Of a DNA stretch of 64,000 bases, positions 50,066 to 59,158 are shown piece after piece. Below the pieces are notes generated by a model, which did no database searches, was not told the origin of the DNA, and worked only from the letters and a program-made list of their open reading frames with translations. The stretch spans positions 1,240,001 through 1,304,000 of the forward strand of contig NC_018227.2 in assembly GCF_000304355.2 (NCBI RefSeq), written 5' to 3'. Each line of letters begins with the position of its first letter. Position 1 is the stretch's first letter. The translations under genes were made by a program, and so were the position numbers. The stretch comes from Methanoculleus bourgensis MS2. Its GTDB lineage: Archaea; Halobacteriota; Methanomicrobia; Methanomicrobiales; Methanoculleaceae.

Positions 50066-50090
50066 TTAGTATCACCGCCTGATCCCGCCC

Positions 50091-51668
50091 TTACCTTCGC
50101 ACAACCTCCTTCCCTGCAAGGTCCTTCACCGTCGGGCTCCCGATCACCCGCCCGTAAGCGTCATAGCGTGAGCCGTGGCAGGGGCAGTCCCAGGACTTCT
50201 CCGCGTTGTTCCAGGCGACGGTGCAGGCCATGTGCATGCAGGTCGGGTCCAGCGTGTGGAGGGTGGCGTGCCCATCACGGTAGACCGCCACCTTCTGCCC
50301 GTCGGTCTCGATGACCTTCCCCTCCCGAGGCGGTATCGTCGCAACCTCCCGGTCAAACCAGGAGGCATTGACCTCGATCGTCCCCCCGACCGACTGGAGG
50401 CTCTTCTGCACCCAACCCGGGTATTCGGGCTGCTCTCCGAACCGCGCCGGGTCGAAGACCTCAGCCCAGGGGCTCGCGCGGCCCCGGATCAGATCGGCAA
50501 GGATCATCCCCGCCGCCGTGCCGGCCGCCATCCCCCACTTTCCAAAGCCCGTCGCGACAAAGACGCGGTTGTGCCCCTCTGCGAGCGGCCCGATGTAGGG
50601 GACGCGGTCAGCCGTGATGTAGTCCTGTGCAGACCAGTGGTAGTCGACGATCCTTTCCGGGTAGACCGACCGGGCATACTCATCGAGGCGGCGGTAGTGC
50701 GCCCGTGTATCGGTCACCTTCCCGGTGCCGTGCGCCTCCCCGGTGACGATGACCAGTTCGCTGTCGCTCGCGGCGGGTTGCGACCGCCAGGAGTGGACAG
50801 GCCCGTCGGCGTTGATGAAGATCCCCTCCGGAAACGGTTCATCGATCCGGATGCCGAGCGCGTAAGAGCGTGAAGCGCGCATCCGGGCAAAGTAGGAGCC
50901 GGGGCGATCGTAGATAGGGTAGTGCGTGGCAAGGACCGCGTAGTCGGAGGAGAGCAATCCCCGGTCGGTCCTGACCCGCACCCCATCGTCCAGTTCCTCG
51001 ATGCCCAGAGCGCGGGTCATCTCGAAGATGTAACTCCCCTCCCCCGGGAGATGCCCTGCAAGCAGGAGGAGGTAGTTCCGCGGATGGAACTGCGCCTGGT
51101 TCTCCAGGATGACCGCCCCGTAGGTCCTGCCCGGCAGGGGCACGTCATCCACAAACGCTGCCGGGAGGTGGAGGCTCCGTGCCGCGTCCACCTCTGCCGC
51201 AACAAGGTCGCGGGAGTCTTCCGACTCTGCGTAGGTGTAGGCGGGTTTCCGCTTGAAACTGCATGGGATGTTGTACTCCCGGACGAGGGACGCGATCATC
51301 TCGATCCCTGCCTGGTTTGCGTCTGCATACTGCCGCGCCTTCGTGCTCCCGAACCGGTCGATGAGATCCCGGTCGATGAGATCCCGGTCGATGAGATCCC
51401 GGTAGATGAGCCGGTGGAGCGAGGTGATCTTTGCCGTCGTGTAGCCGGTCGCGCCTTTAACGATCCTGTCGGCATCGAGGAGGGCGACGGTCAGTCCCGC
51501 CCGCTTCAGCAGAAACGCTGTGGTGATCCCTGCTATCCCGCCGCCGATCACCGTTACGTCCACCCGCCCGTCCCCGTCGAGGGGCGGAAACCCGGTCTCC
51601 GGTGAGGTGGCTACCCAGTACGACTCCGCCATTCCAGGCAGACCGTCGTTACGCTCCGGCTCTCCCAT
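50091..51668 (-). CDS. FAD-dependent oxidoreductase with C-terminal Rieske domain (copy 2)
   Basis: A 525-residue paralogue of the 47,636 gene with the same plan: FAD site VTVIGGGIAGITTAFLLKRAG and Rieske motifs CMHMAC and CPCHGSRYD. The start at 51,668 follows GGAGG by 11 nt. It contains an in-frame tandem repeat of DLIDR, three units where copy 1 has one equivalent (LVDRF). The two copies probably arose by duplication; the miniature elements lie exactly between them. Confidence 0.92.
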   Translation of the reverse strand: MGEPERNDGLPGMAESYWVATSPETGFPPLDGDGRVDVTVIGGGIAGITTAFLLKRAGLTVALLDADRIVKGATGYTTAKITSLHRLIYRDLIDRDLIDRDLIDRFGSTKARQYADANQAGIEMIASLVREYNIPCSFKRKPAYTYAESEDSRDLVAAEVDAARSLHLPAAFVDDVPLPGRTYGAVILENQAQFHPRNYLLLLAGHLPGEGSYIFEMTRALGIEELDDGVRVRTDRGLLSSDYAVLATHYPIYDRPGSYFARMRASRSYALGIRIDEPFPEGIFINADGPVHSWRSQPAASDSELVIVTGEAHGTGKVTDTRAHYRRLDEYARSVYPERIVDYHWSAQDYITADRVPYIGPLAEGHNRVFVATGFGKWGMAAGTAAGMILADLIRGRASPWAEVFDPARFGEQPEYPGWVQKSLQSVGGTIEVNASWFDREVATIPPREGKVIETDGQKVAVYRDGHATLHTLDPTCMHMACTVAWNNAEKSWDCPCHGSRYDAYGRVIGSPTVKDLAGKEVVRR

Positions 51669-51899
51669 GGTTCTTTTTCCTCCCGTATGAGGTCCGGCCC
51701 GGAGGTCCCCGTAGACCACCGGAACACCGGGCGTATCCCCGGTGCCGGGGCGCATATATGGGTTGTGCAGGATCAGCGGTGGGGTTCCCGGGAGCCATCC
51801 CGGCGGGGGCTGGTAGGCAAACCTGCCGCTACACATAAGAGAGATCAGGAGGATGCATCCCCACGGCCTGACCCGATGGTCATGACACGGTGGTAATGA

Positions 51900-53189
51900 A
51901 TGAACGCAATTCACGGCATCAGGGCATATGAACGGTATGCAGGAAAAGAAACGGTACGCCGCATCGAGGCAAAGGCACGACCGCTCCAGGATATGCACAT
52001 CCTGCACATGAACTCAACCTACTACGGCGGGGGCGTCTCCCAGCTCCTCGCGTCCCTGACGCTTCTGATGAACAGCCTCGGCATACAGACGGGATGGCGC
52101 GTCGTGCATGGCCCGCCTGACTTCTTCAGTGTGACAAAGAAGTTTCATAACGCCCTCCAGGGGGCGAAGATCAACCTGACCGGCCGGAAGAAGGAGATCT
52201 ACGAGCAGGTTGTCCACGAGAACGCCATCAGGAACCACCTCAACCACGATGTGATCTTCGTCCACGACCCGCAACCGCTCCCGTTGATCACCCATTATCG
52301 GAAGAAGAGTCCCTGGGTGTGGCGCTGTCATATCGACCTCACTGCGCCGAACCCGGAGGTCTGGAACTACCTTGCCCCGTTCATCGAGCGGTATGACGCT
52401 GTCGTCCTCTCCTGCAGGGAGTACCGCCAGAACCTCGCGACGCCGCAGGTCTTCTTCACGCCCGCCATCGACCCCTTCTCCATCGTGAACCGGGAACTCT
52501 CAGAGAGCGCCGTCGACGAGCGCCTCGCGCACTACAACATCCCGAGCGACCTTCCCCTGGTCGTGCAGGTCTCCCGGTTCGACCGCTGGAAGGACCCCGA
52601 GGGAGTCATCCGGGCATTTGAAAAGGCGAGGAAGAAGGAGGAGTGCACCCTGGTCCTTGTCGGGAACGTGGCGACCGACGACCCTGAGGGTGCCGAAGTC
52701 TACCGTTCGCTTCTCTCCCATCGGGGCGAGCGGGTCATCATCCTCAGCGTCCAGGACGGGGCGCTGGTGAACGCGCTCCAGCGCCGGGCAGCGGTTGTCC
52801 TGCAGAAATCAATCAGGGAGGGGTTTGGCATGACTGTCTCGGAGGCTATGTGGAAAGGGGCTGCGGTGATCGGCGGGAACGTCGGCGGCATCCGCTACCA
52901 GATACAAGATGGTGTGAACGGGTTCCTGGTCTCCTCCGTCGATGAGGCAGCGGAGAGGATCGTCCAGCTCCTCCGTGACCCCGACCTCGGGCAGCGGCTC
53001 GGGCGTGCGGCGCACGAGACGGTGCGGGAGCGTTTCCTCTTCACCCGCACCATCGAGCAGTACCTTGACCTGATCAGCTCGTTCGAGCCTGAGTTCAGGC
53101 TGAGGGGGGAGTCGTGGAATCTTCCTGCCGGTGAATCACCCGAAGAGCGGGGCAGGGCGCCAGCAGTAGCCGCGATATCTCCGCGGTGA
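51900..53189 (+). CDS. TreT-like GT4 glycosyltransferase
   Basis: A 429-residue GT4 glycosyltransferase. The N-terminal part (HMNSTYYGGGVSQLLASLTLLMNSLGI; VFVHDPQPLPLI; CHIDLTAPNPEVWNYL) strongly resembles trehalose glycosyltransferring synthase TreT. The C-terminal domain has the nucleotide-sugar block (VQVSRFDRWKDPEGVI ... KSIREGFGMTVSEAMWKGAAVIGGNVGGI). It may make trehalose from NDP-glucose and glucose as a compatible solute. Divergent from the FAD/Rieske copy 2. Confidence 0.87.
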   Translation: MNAIHGIRAYERYAGKETVRRIEAKARPLQDMHILHMNSTYYGGGVSQLLASLTLLMNSLGIQTGWRVVHGPPDFFSVTKKFHNALQGAKINLTGRKKEIYEQVVHENAIRNHLNHDVIFVHDPQPLPLITHYRKKSPWVWRCHIDLTAPNPEVWNYLAPFIERYDAVVLSCREYRQNLATPQVFFTPAIDPFSIVNRELSESAVDERLAHYNIPSDLPLVVQVSRFDRWKDPEGVIRAFEKARKKEECTLVLVGNVATDDPEGAEVYRSLLSHRGERVIILSVQDGALVNALQRRAAVVLQKSIREGFGMTVSEAMWKGAAVIGGNVGGIRYQIQDGVNGFLVSSVDEAAERIVQLLRDPDLGQRLGRAAHETVRERFLFTRTIEQYLDLISSFEPEFRLRGESWNLPAGESPEERGRAPAVAAISPR

Positions 53190-53552
53190 CCGACGAGCGA
53201 TAATCGGGCCGGGTAGCAGGCGAGTTCCGTGCAGGTGTCAATCGTATGTATCTAACCGGAGTCTGAGGGGTGGAACCCTTTCACCCGCTCCATCAGGCCC
53301 GAGCATCCCCATGAAACCTCAATGGGGTAGTGCCCCGGACTTTGTCGATGAAACGCTTATGGGACGCGGAGAGAGGCTACACGGATGAAATAGGCCTGTT
53401 GGATGCAGGGGTAGGCTGAACCTGGTTCTTCCCGGGGCAAACCCGGGGGACCCGGGTCCGGCACCTACCTCATCGGTGGTTGAGGGCGGCAGCCAGGGCA
53501 TGATGGTGCCCCACGCTCCCGCCGCAACCGGATCAGGGTTTCAAGAAGAGGG
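53190..53552. other. Gap with a dispersed sequence shared with the right end of the window
   Basis: No gene is supported. The stretch AGAGAGGCTACACGGATGAA (about 53,372-53,391) and its surroundings closely match AGCGAGAGGCTGCACGGATG near 63,825-63,850, so an old repeat lies here. Confidence 0.4.
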
Positions 53553-53981
53553 TCACGTATTCAGTATTCTGTTGTTGTAGTCATCGAGATACGCTGCAAG
53601 TTCAAGGAACTGCTGCCGGAGCGGGTCGTTCCCTTTTAACCCCCCGATATCCGCCGGGGTGTACTTATTAAAGAGCTCCTCGGCTGTGCAAATCCCGCAT
53701 GGTGCCCAGCAGCCGTTGCAGACGTTGAGCTTAGCCGCGATGTACTGGTGCGCCAGGATATAGTAGGCATTGCCGCCTTTTGGTGGTGTCTGCAGGACCT
53801 CCAGCCAGGTCTGACCCGAATAGAAGAAACCGGTGTCCGTGAGACATCTCCAGTTATCCGGGTGGTTCTTCCAGTATCCCTGTGTGAACTGATCGCAGCT
53901 GCAGCATGCGGCCACAGGCGCGGTGCATACAGTGAGAGCGATGATTAATCCAAGTATCAAATACTTCTGCACGTACGTCAC
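53553..53981 (-). CDS. Secreted protein with a GYWKNHP motif
   Basis: A 142-residue protein with an N-terminal signal peptide (hydrophobic residues ~6-24, small residues before CCSCDQ). The exported part has TQGYWKNHPDNW, a motif found in many secreted or surface proteins, and eight cysteines (CCSCD; CNGCWAPCGIC), so disulfides are likely. It stands alone. Function unknown. Confidence 0.78.
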   Translation of the reverse strand: MTYVQKYLILGLIIALTVCTAPVAACCSCDQFTQGYWKNHPDNWRCLTDTGFFYSGQTWLEVLQTPPKGGNAYYILAHQYIAAKLNVCNGCWAPCGICTAEELFNKYTPADIGGLKGNDPLRQQFLELAAYLDDYNNRILNT

Positions 53982-54467
53982 CTCGTGTAGGTGTGAATGA
54001 CATCACGGTCAGGCCTATGGCCGGACAGGAGCATCGGCTCTCCCGGGTCCGGGGTATTCAAGGATCAGGATGAGCCTGACGGCTCATGTAGACCGGCATC
54101 TTCGTGGAGCGTCTGCCCCTTCCCCCAAACCCGGGCACGGTCTCCTCACGGATGCCGGCCGAGTCTCGGCTGTTCCTGTATATATAACTTTTTACAGTCG
54201 ACGCTGCCGGTTAGCATTTAAAATGAGATACAATATTATCTGGATAATTGTCCGGACCCTCCCCAGCCTCCGGGGCCGGCGCACTCACCGTGATATACCT
54301 CCGTGAGGCAGTGCCCCAGGCAGAACCGGTAGCAGTGGACCGTGGCGGCTCTTCGCCGCGGGGGTTTGGGATTTGCGGGACTCCCCGGGAAAGGCAACAG
54401 CCCCGGACATCTTCAAAAAATTGCTTTCTGGGGTTGCAACTGCAGTCCTGTCTCTCCAGAGCAGATC
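53982..54467. other. Intergenic gap
   Basis: No gene is seen. An AT-rich block near 54,178-54,245 contains TATATAAC and could be a promoter without a recognisable product. A weak partial copy of the GTGGACCGTGGCGG repeat lies near 54,336-54,352. Confidence 0.4.
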
Positions 54468-55070
54468 TTAGAAACCCTCGTTCATGATCCTCTCAAGTTC
54501 TGAGCGTTTGATCCGCCAGGATCCCCCGCACTTGACCGCCGGGATCCTCTCCTCCCTGATGAACTCCCGAATCCGGCCGGGAGTGAAATTCAGGGCCGAG
54601 GCCACGTCGTCGACGGTGAGCATCGTGTCGCATGTGTTATGATGGCCGCACCCGATCGTCTCCCAGTCCTCATCCGGCATCATGATGGTGATAACCGGCT
54701 CGCCGTCGTCCCCGGGGGAGACGGTGGCCTTGAAGGTGATGGTGGGGACGAGGCCGTTCTGGTAGAGGCTTGCCTGGAACTCAAACTCCTCAGCGGTCGT
54801 CGTGTCGGCTTTATCCCTGAACGCGTGAAGGGTATCCCATAAGTTCTCAGTAACGATCTCCTGCGGCATGTTCGGGAACGGCACCATGCTCTGCGCAGCC
54901 CGTGCTGAGACCGCAAGGGGATAGACGATGCCTACGTCCCTTCCCATCCGGGTGATCTCGATTAAGTCCCCGTCATCGATAGCATCCTGGCGTGCCTTCC
55001 TCTGGCGTTCCGGGTCCACCAGCCCCCAGGTATCAGCCGGTGTCCGTAACTTAACGTTTCTGGTATCCAT
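54468..55070 (-). CDS. Protein with C-terminal excisionase/MerR-type HTH
   Basis: A 200-residue protein. The C-terminal ~50 residues (LTVDDVASALNFTPGRIREFIREERIPAVKCGGSWRIKRSELERIM) are a classical helix-turn-helix of the excisionase type. The N-terminal ~130 residues include a swapped-hairpin-like strand segment (GDLIEITRMGRDVGIVYPL) and are otherwise not recognised. GGAGGG lies 9 nt before ATG 55,070. Probable DNA-binding regulator; it is divergent from the CARF-PIN-HAD operon. Confidence 0.75.
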   Translation of the reverse strand: MDTRNVKLRTPADTWGLVDPERQRKARQDAIDDGDLIEITRMGRDVGIVYPLAVSARAAQSMVPFPNMPQEIVTENLWDTLHAFRDKADTTTAEEFEFQASLYQNGLVPTITFKATVSPGDDGEPVITIMMPDEDWETIGCGHHNTCDTMLTVDDVASALNFTPGRIREFIREERIPAVKCGGSWRIKRSELERIMNEGF

Positions 55071-55239
55071 TGATCGTATCCCTCCGGGGTAAATTTCCGC
55101 GCTCTCCTGTACCACTATGGGGGAACCCCTCATAAAAAATTTACCAAATATCTTGCGAGTTTTTCCGGTTTCTTCCGCGTTAACGGCTTATTTCTAACGG
55201 CCCGTAGATGAAATATCGCCGTAACTCGGCGAGATACCA

Positions 55240-55392
55240 GGTGCACTTTCCGGAGGGGTGAATACCTGGTAAAGGAGCCGGGAAAAACGGATAGTATGAC
55301 TCAAAATACCGGCACCAAACCCCGATCCCGAGAGAGGGGGCCCAACAAAGCCTATATAGCAGCGGGGTGAGTCTTGAACAAGGATACTTCCA
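55240..55392 (+). promoter_or_regulatory. Promoter of the CARF-PIN-HAD operon
   Basis: CCTATATAG (~55,350-55,358) is a good TATA box about 25 bp before the expected start. Upstream, CCAGGT (55,247) and ACCTGG (55,265) form an inverted repeat that could be an operator. AAGGAT precedes the GTG start. Confidence 0.5.
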
Positions 55393-55887
55393 GTGATATC
55401 TGTGCTAGGTGATGCCTACATAACACTTCTTGGACGCTCAACATGGGCGCTGGTCAACGCTTATCATGCAGTCCTGCGGGAGAAGGGGTTGCGCCCCGAA
55501 CGGGTCACTATCGTCACCGAGGAACCTTATGCTGAAGGCGCACCAACCGCATCCAAGGCGATCCTGATAGTCTCTGAGGGATATGGGTTCACTCCCGCAA
55601 TCGGGATCGAGGTTCTGCCTGAGGCAGACTTTGTGAGAGCCGGAATGGCGATCAGGTCGCTTGCAGAAGATCTTATCGGCCAGGGGTTCGGCGTGGCGAT
55701 CGATATCACGTCAGGCAGGAAGGTCACGGTCGCAGGAGCGCTCATCGCGATCTCACTTGCGGAGATTCACATCCAGCATATCTACTACCTTGCCATGCAG
55801 AGCCTCGACGACGTCGCAAAGCCGTATATGATGATCCCGCACCAGATCCAGCGGCTCCGGGACCTCATGGAGGAACTGGAGGCATGA
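55393..55887 (+). CDS. Stand-alone CARF-like domain protein
   Basis: A 164-residue Rossmann-like protein without any HTH or nuclease domain. It starts with an Ile-rich strand (MISVLGDAYITLLGRSTWALVNAYH). The segment VAIDITSGRKVTVAGALIAI (residues ~101-120) matches the ligand-binding loop and helix of CARF domains. GTG 55,393 is the only start before an in-frame stop. It overlaps the PIN gene by 4 nt (ATGA), so sensor and effector appear split over two chains. No CRISPR array is in the window. Confidence 0.72.
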   Translation: MISVLGDAYITLLGRSTWALVNAYHAVLREKGLRPERVTIVTEEPYAEGAPTASKAILIVSEGYGFTPAIGIEVLPEADFVRAGMAIRSLAEDLIGQGFGVAIDITSGRKVTVAGALIAISLAEIHIQHIYYLAMQSLDDVAKPYMMIPHQIQRLRDLMEELEA

Positions 55888-56891
55888 GCGATCTCATCAT
55901 CAGGGAGGATGAATTGCAGATCCTCCAGAACAGCCTCGACGAGGTCCGCGTCTCGTATCCTCTCTATGAGGGAGACTTCCTGGTCGCCCGCCCCGAAGGG
56001 ACGGGATTCCGGCTTGACCTGCCTGCCTCCCGGGAGACCTTCAACGAGTGGCTCTCGGAATATGAACCGATCGCCGGTGAACTACCCTCATACTCCGACT
56101 TCCAGGAGTGCATGCTCGCAAGCGGCATCGTCGGCTACACAAACCAGGCTGCCTTCGATGAGATGCTCACCTCCTATGAGCAGCTGAAGAAGGCCGTCTT
56201 CTTCGGCCTCGATACAAACCTCTTCTACCACTGTTTCGTGACGAACAACCCGGGGATCAGCCATACTTCCTACCTGGTCGTCGATACCGTCAGGGATGAG
56301 ATCACGTATGCCATCAACCGCAAGTATTCAGCAAAGAAGATCGAGGAGATGATGGCGTGTGCTCCCGGCCACCGGGATTTCATTGAGGAACTCGAGAACA
56401 AACGTATGAAACGGTCCCGGAAAGCGGCATACCTCGCACTGAAAGAGTACCGCTCCATCCGCGACCGGGCGACGGAGATAGAGGCGCCGGGCCCGCACTC
56501 GCATCTCTCGGAGGAGAACGACCGCAACATTGTCAGGGCGCTCCGGAAGTTCGAGGAGGAGCGGTATGCCCTCCCGGTCCTCCTGACCGCCGACATCTAC
56601 ATGGCAGACCTCTGCATGGCCGAGGGGCTTGAGTACTTCTACTTTGACCGCCCATATGGTATGGAGACAACATCCTGCACGCCGCCGGCGTTCCGGCGAC
56701 TGCTCTTCAATCTGGCTGCCGTCTTCGGGTTCATCCGGTGCAACGGCATCATGGTCTTCGGGGAGTACGGGGGGAAGGGCAACAACCTGGACGAACTGAA
56801 GGTGCGGTTTGAGGACGATGAGCAGTACCGTGATTTTTCAAGGGAAGTGGAGATATGCAGACAACTCTCGGCACTCGGCATCAGCAGATAG
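55884..56891 (+). CDS. PIN-domain-like protein (putative ribonuclease effector)
   Basis: A 335-residue protein. From residue ~100 on it reads as a PIN domain: the first acid in FFGLDTNLFYHCFVT (D110), helical insert, then ALPVLLTADIYMADLCMAEGLEYFYF (second acid near residue 237) as the T-A-D strand. The N-terminal 100 residues are not recognised. PIN nucleases cut RNA. Coupling to a CARF protein suggests ligand-controlled RNase activity. It overlaps the HAD gene by 37 nt. Confidence 0.68.
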   Translation: MSDLIIREDELQILQNSLDEVRVSYPLYEGDFLVARPEGTGFRLDLPASRETFNEWLSEYEPIAGELPSYSDFQECMLASGIVGYTNQAAFDEMLTSYEQLKKAVFFGLDTNLFYHCFVTNNPGISHTSYLVVDTVRDEITYAINRKYSAKKIEEMMACAPGHRDFIEELENKRMKRSRKAAYLALKEYRSIRDRATEIEAPGPHSHLSEENDRNIVRALRKFEEERYALPVLLTADIYMADLCMAEGLEYFYFDRPYGMETTSCTPPAFRRLLFNLAAVFGFIRCNGIMVFGEYGGKGNNLDELKVRFEDDEQYRDFSREVEICRQLSALGISR

Positions 56892-57550
56892 AGACGGTTG
56901 TCTGCGACATGGACAACACCCTCTTTGACCTTGTGGGAGCGAAGCTGGAGGCGTGCCGGTGCGTTGTTGACTACCTCGGGGCGGGAGACCCTGAGGCACT
57001 CTTTCTGCAGTTCCTCAACGGAGTCTACGGGTTTGAGGATCACAGAAACATACGTGACTACCTTGAGGCACTCGGGGTATACCAGCCCCGGACGTTCGAG
57101 GTCTGCTGCCGCACCTACGAGGGCGTGAAACTCGACCTCGTCGAGCCCTATCCGGGCGTGGAAGAGACACTCCGGTGCCTGCAGGACGCCGGGATCAGGC
57201 TCGCGGTTGCCACCGACGCGGAGTCGGTCCAGGCAGACCGGCGGCTCAGGAAGACCGGGCTCATCGACTTCTTTGAGGTCGTGGTGACCCCTGAGGTCTC
57301 AGGAAGGCGAAAACCTGAGCCAGACTCCCTCCTCTACGCCCTCCGGCGGCTCGATGCGGCACCGGAGGAGGCGATGATGGTGGGCGACAGCCCGAGGCGC
57401 GATATCGCACCCGGGCGGCAACTTGGCATGGTGACCGCGTTTGCTGCCTACGGCGACTGGCGCCGGAGCAGGGCGGTGGACGTTGCGGCCGACATCGTCC
57501 TTGCGGAGTTCTCCGAAATCCTGGGCCACGTGGGCATCCCGGGCCGGTAG
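56855..57550 (+). CDS. HAD-superfamily hydrolase
   Basis: A 231-residue HAD type IA hydrolase: motif I VVCDMDNTLF (Asp nucleophile ~18-20), motif II VATDAES, Lys in GRRKPEP and motif IV MMVGDSPRRDI. Such enzymes are phosphatases of small phosphometabolites. It is third in the CARF-PIN operon. Its TAG stop lies in the GTAG target duplicate of a miniature element, so the natural C-terminus may have been shortened. Confidence 0.88.
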   Translation: MQTTLGTRHQQIETVVCDMDNTLFDLVGAKLEACRCVVDYLGAGDPEALFLQFLNGVYGFEDHRNIRDYLEALGVYQPRTFEVCCRTYEGVKLDLVEPYPGVEETLRCLQDAGIRLAVATDAESVQADRRLRKTGLIDFFEVVVTPEVSGRRKPEPDSLLYALRRLDAAPEEAMMVGDSPRRDIAPGRQLGMVTAFAAYGDWRRSRAVDVAADIVLAEFSEILGHVGIPGR

Positions 57551-57947
57551 TGGACCGTTTCACCTTATTTTGGTGGTCCCGGTGCGCGGAGGATTGCCGT
57601 CGCACGCGGAAAGCCACGCGTGAGGACGCGAAGGGTTCCAATTGGGAGGAGATACACGGACTTCGCGTCTTCGCGCTCAACGCGAGAGGTGGCATTGTGT
57701 GAAGATTTAGTGCTTGTTGTCATCTTAAATTTAGAGATCTTCCGTCCCTCTTCGCGCCCTTCGCGGCTTCGCGTGAGACGTTGGTACTCTCTATTACCCC
57801 TCACGCGAAGACGCGAAGGGCGCGAAGGGGCGTTGCAGGGATTATACCGAACTTCGCACATTCCCGCGCGAGACCGGAGTGCCCGTCCCAACACGCGACA
57901 AAAGTTTCTAAAATAAGATGACACGATGCATTAGATGCAATGGTCCA
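57551..57947. mobile_element. Miniature element family M1 with a nested M2 copy
   Basis: The outer M1 element has the ends TGGACCGTTTCACCTTA and (reverse complement) TGGACCATTGCATCT, with GTAG at 57,547-57,550 and 57,948-57,951. A 220-bp M2 element (57,711-57,930) is inserted within it and flanked by TTAG (57,707-57,710 and 57,931-57,934). The order of insertions is therefore readable. Confidence 0.87.
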
Positions 57948-57951
57948 GTAG

Positions 57952-58159
57952 CGGGGCATTTCACCTTATGTTGCGGGTCCTGATGCGTGGGAGTGATCGC
58001 CGGTCTCCCGCGTGAGGCATTATCCCCTCCCAGTACTGAAGACTCACGCGAAGACGCGAAGAGCGCGAAGGAGGGCGTAACGATCCCTCGGGTGTCGAGG
58101 CTTCGCGCCCTTCGCGTGAGGCAACCATCGCATGGAAAATATTAGATGAAATGCTCCCG
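57952..58159. mobile_element. Miniature inverted-repeat element, family M1
   Basis: It begins CGGGGCATTTCACCTTATG directly after the GTAG shared with the previous element and ends, reverse-complemented, CGGGAGCATTTCATCTAAT. It contains several CGCGAAG-type inverted motifs. It ends 15 bp before the stop of the DUF2099 gene. Confidence 0.8.
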
Positions 58160-58173
58160 TAATGCCGCTGGCG

Positions 58174-59031
58174 TCAGCAGAGCGGCGCCGGTGACTGGGA
58201 CCCTTCTACCGGGAGGCGCGCACCGTGGATGATGAGAGGGCGGTCGGCCTCCTCTGCCTTTGCTAGGATGATCGCTTTTCCAGCCCGCGTCATCGCAAAG
58301 ACCGGGATTGATGTTCCTGCCTGCAGGAGCGCGGTCTTCGCCGCCTCCTCACGGATGTGGCGCGATGCGCAGGCGGTGACCAGGTCAGCCGTGCCGGCCA
58401 TCAGGGCTGCGTCCTCCTGTGATATCCCGGTCAGGTGGACGCCGACGATCACAGCCTCCGGGAACCGGTCCCTGATAGCCACCGCCTCGGCGGCATCGGC
58501 GGTGGTCACGGCGACCCGCCGGTGCCCGAGCGTTGCTGCCAGGGCGACACCGGCGACCTGGTCGATGGCTGCGGTCTTGGGATCGAGGACAACGCCCCCG
58601 TTCTCCCGAATACGCGCGATCACCTCGGGGATGGGGCTCGTGAAGACGAGCCCCGACATCCGGCCGCCGATCCCCTGGATGAGGGCAGGATCCTTTGCAA
58701 CCAGCGTCCCGGCCCCGTCGGAGACGATCACCACAGCGTCGAGCAGCCCCTGCCTGATGGCACCGCTCAGGAGTTCGGACGCCCCGAAGAGGACAAAGTC
58801 AGGTCCGGCGAGGACCTCCCGCTCCGGCGTGCACATCCCGAATGACCGTATCCGCGCCTCAATGTTTTCGCGTATCGCGTCCGGTGTCATCTCCCTGACC
58901 GGACAGGCAAAACGCCGTGCCAGGGGGCAGTCATCTAACTGTGGCGTCCCGACATCGACCACCCGGCCGTCCCTGACCACGATCCGGCATTTGCCGGCGG
59001 CCTCTATAATATGTTCGTCCCGGTCGCTCAT
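58174..59031 (-). CDS. Methanogenesis marker protein 8 (DUF2099)
   Basis: A 285-residue protein matching DUF2099/methanogenesis marker 8: RIVVRDGRVVDVGTPQLDDCPLARRF near the N-terminus, then FVLFGASELLSGAIRQGLLDAVVIVSDGAGTLV and GIGGRMSGLVFTSPIPEVI. The family is restricted to methanogens and relatives; its role is unknown. It is the last gene before the miniature-element cluster on its 3' side. Confidence 0.93.
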   Translation of the reverse strand: MSDRDEHIIEAAGKCRIVVRDGRVVDVGTPQLDDCPLARRFACPVREMTPDAIRENIEARIRSFGMCTPEREVLAGPDFVLFGASELLSGAIRQGLLDAVVIVSDGAGTLVAKDPALIQGIGGRMSGLVFTSPIPEVIARIRENGGVVLDPKTAAIDQVAGVALAATLGHRRVAVTTADAAEAVAIRDRFPEAVIVGVHLTGISQEDAALMAGTADLVTACASRHIREEAAKTALLQAGTSIPVFAMTRAGKAIILAKAEEADRPLIIHGARLPVEGSQSPAPLC

Positions 59032-59158
59032 GGTAAAACCGTATTACGGTAGGCAGGGGCGGGGCATAATGCTGCCTCTCGGGGCTCCCGGGTAAACACT
59101 TATCAGACCAGCGCCTCCATGGGAGTTAAGGCAACCATGATGTGTGTGCAGCAGAGAG

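Noticed and set aside
51355-51415. Short direct repeats considered as a mini-CRISPR
   Set aside because: They are contiguous 15-bp units in frame inside a coding sequence, with no spacers.
57550-58160. Repeated CACGCGAAGNCGCGAAGG motifs that look at first like a CRISPR array
   Set aside because: Spacing is irregular, there are no constant-length spacers, and the motifs lie inside miniature elements with terminal inverted repeats. The same holds for 11.7-12.1, 33.1-33.4 and 49.5-49.8 kb.
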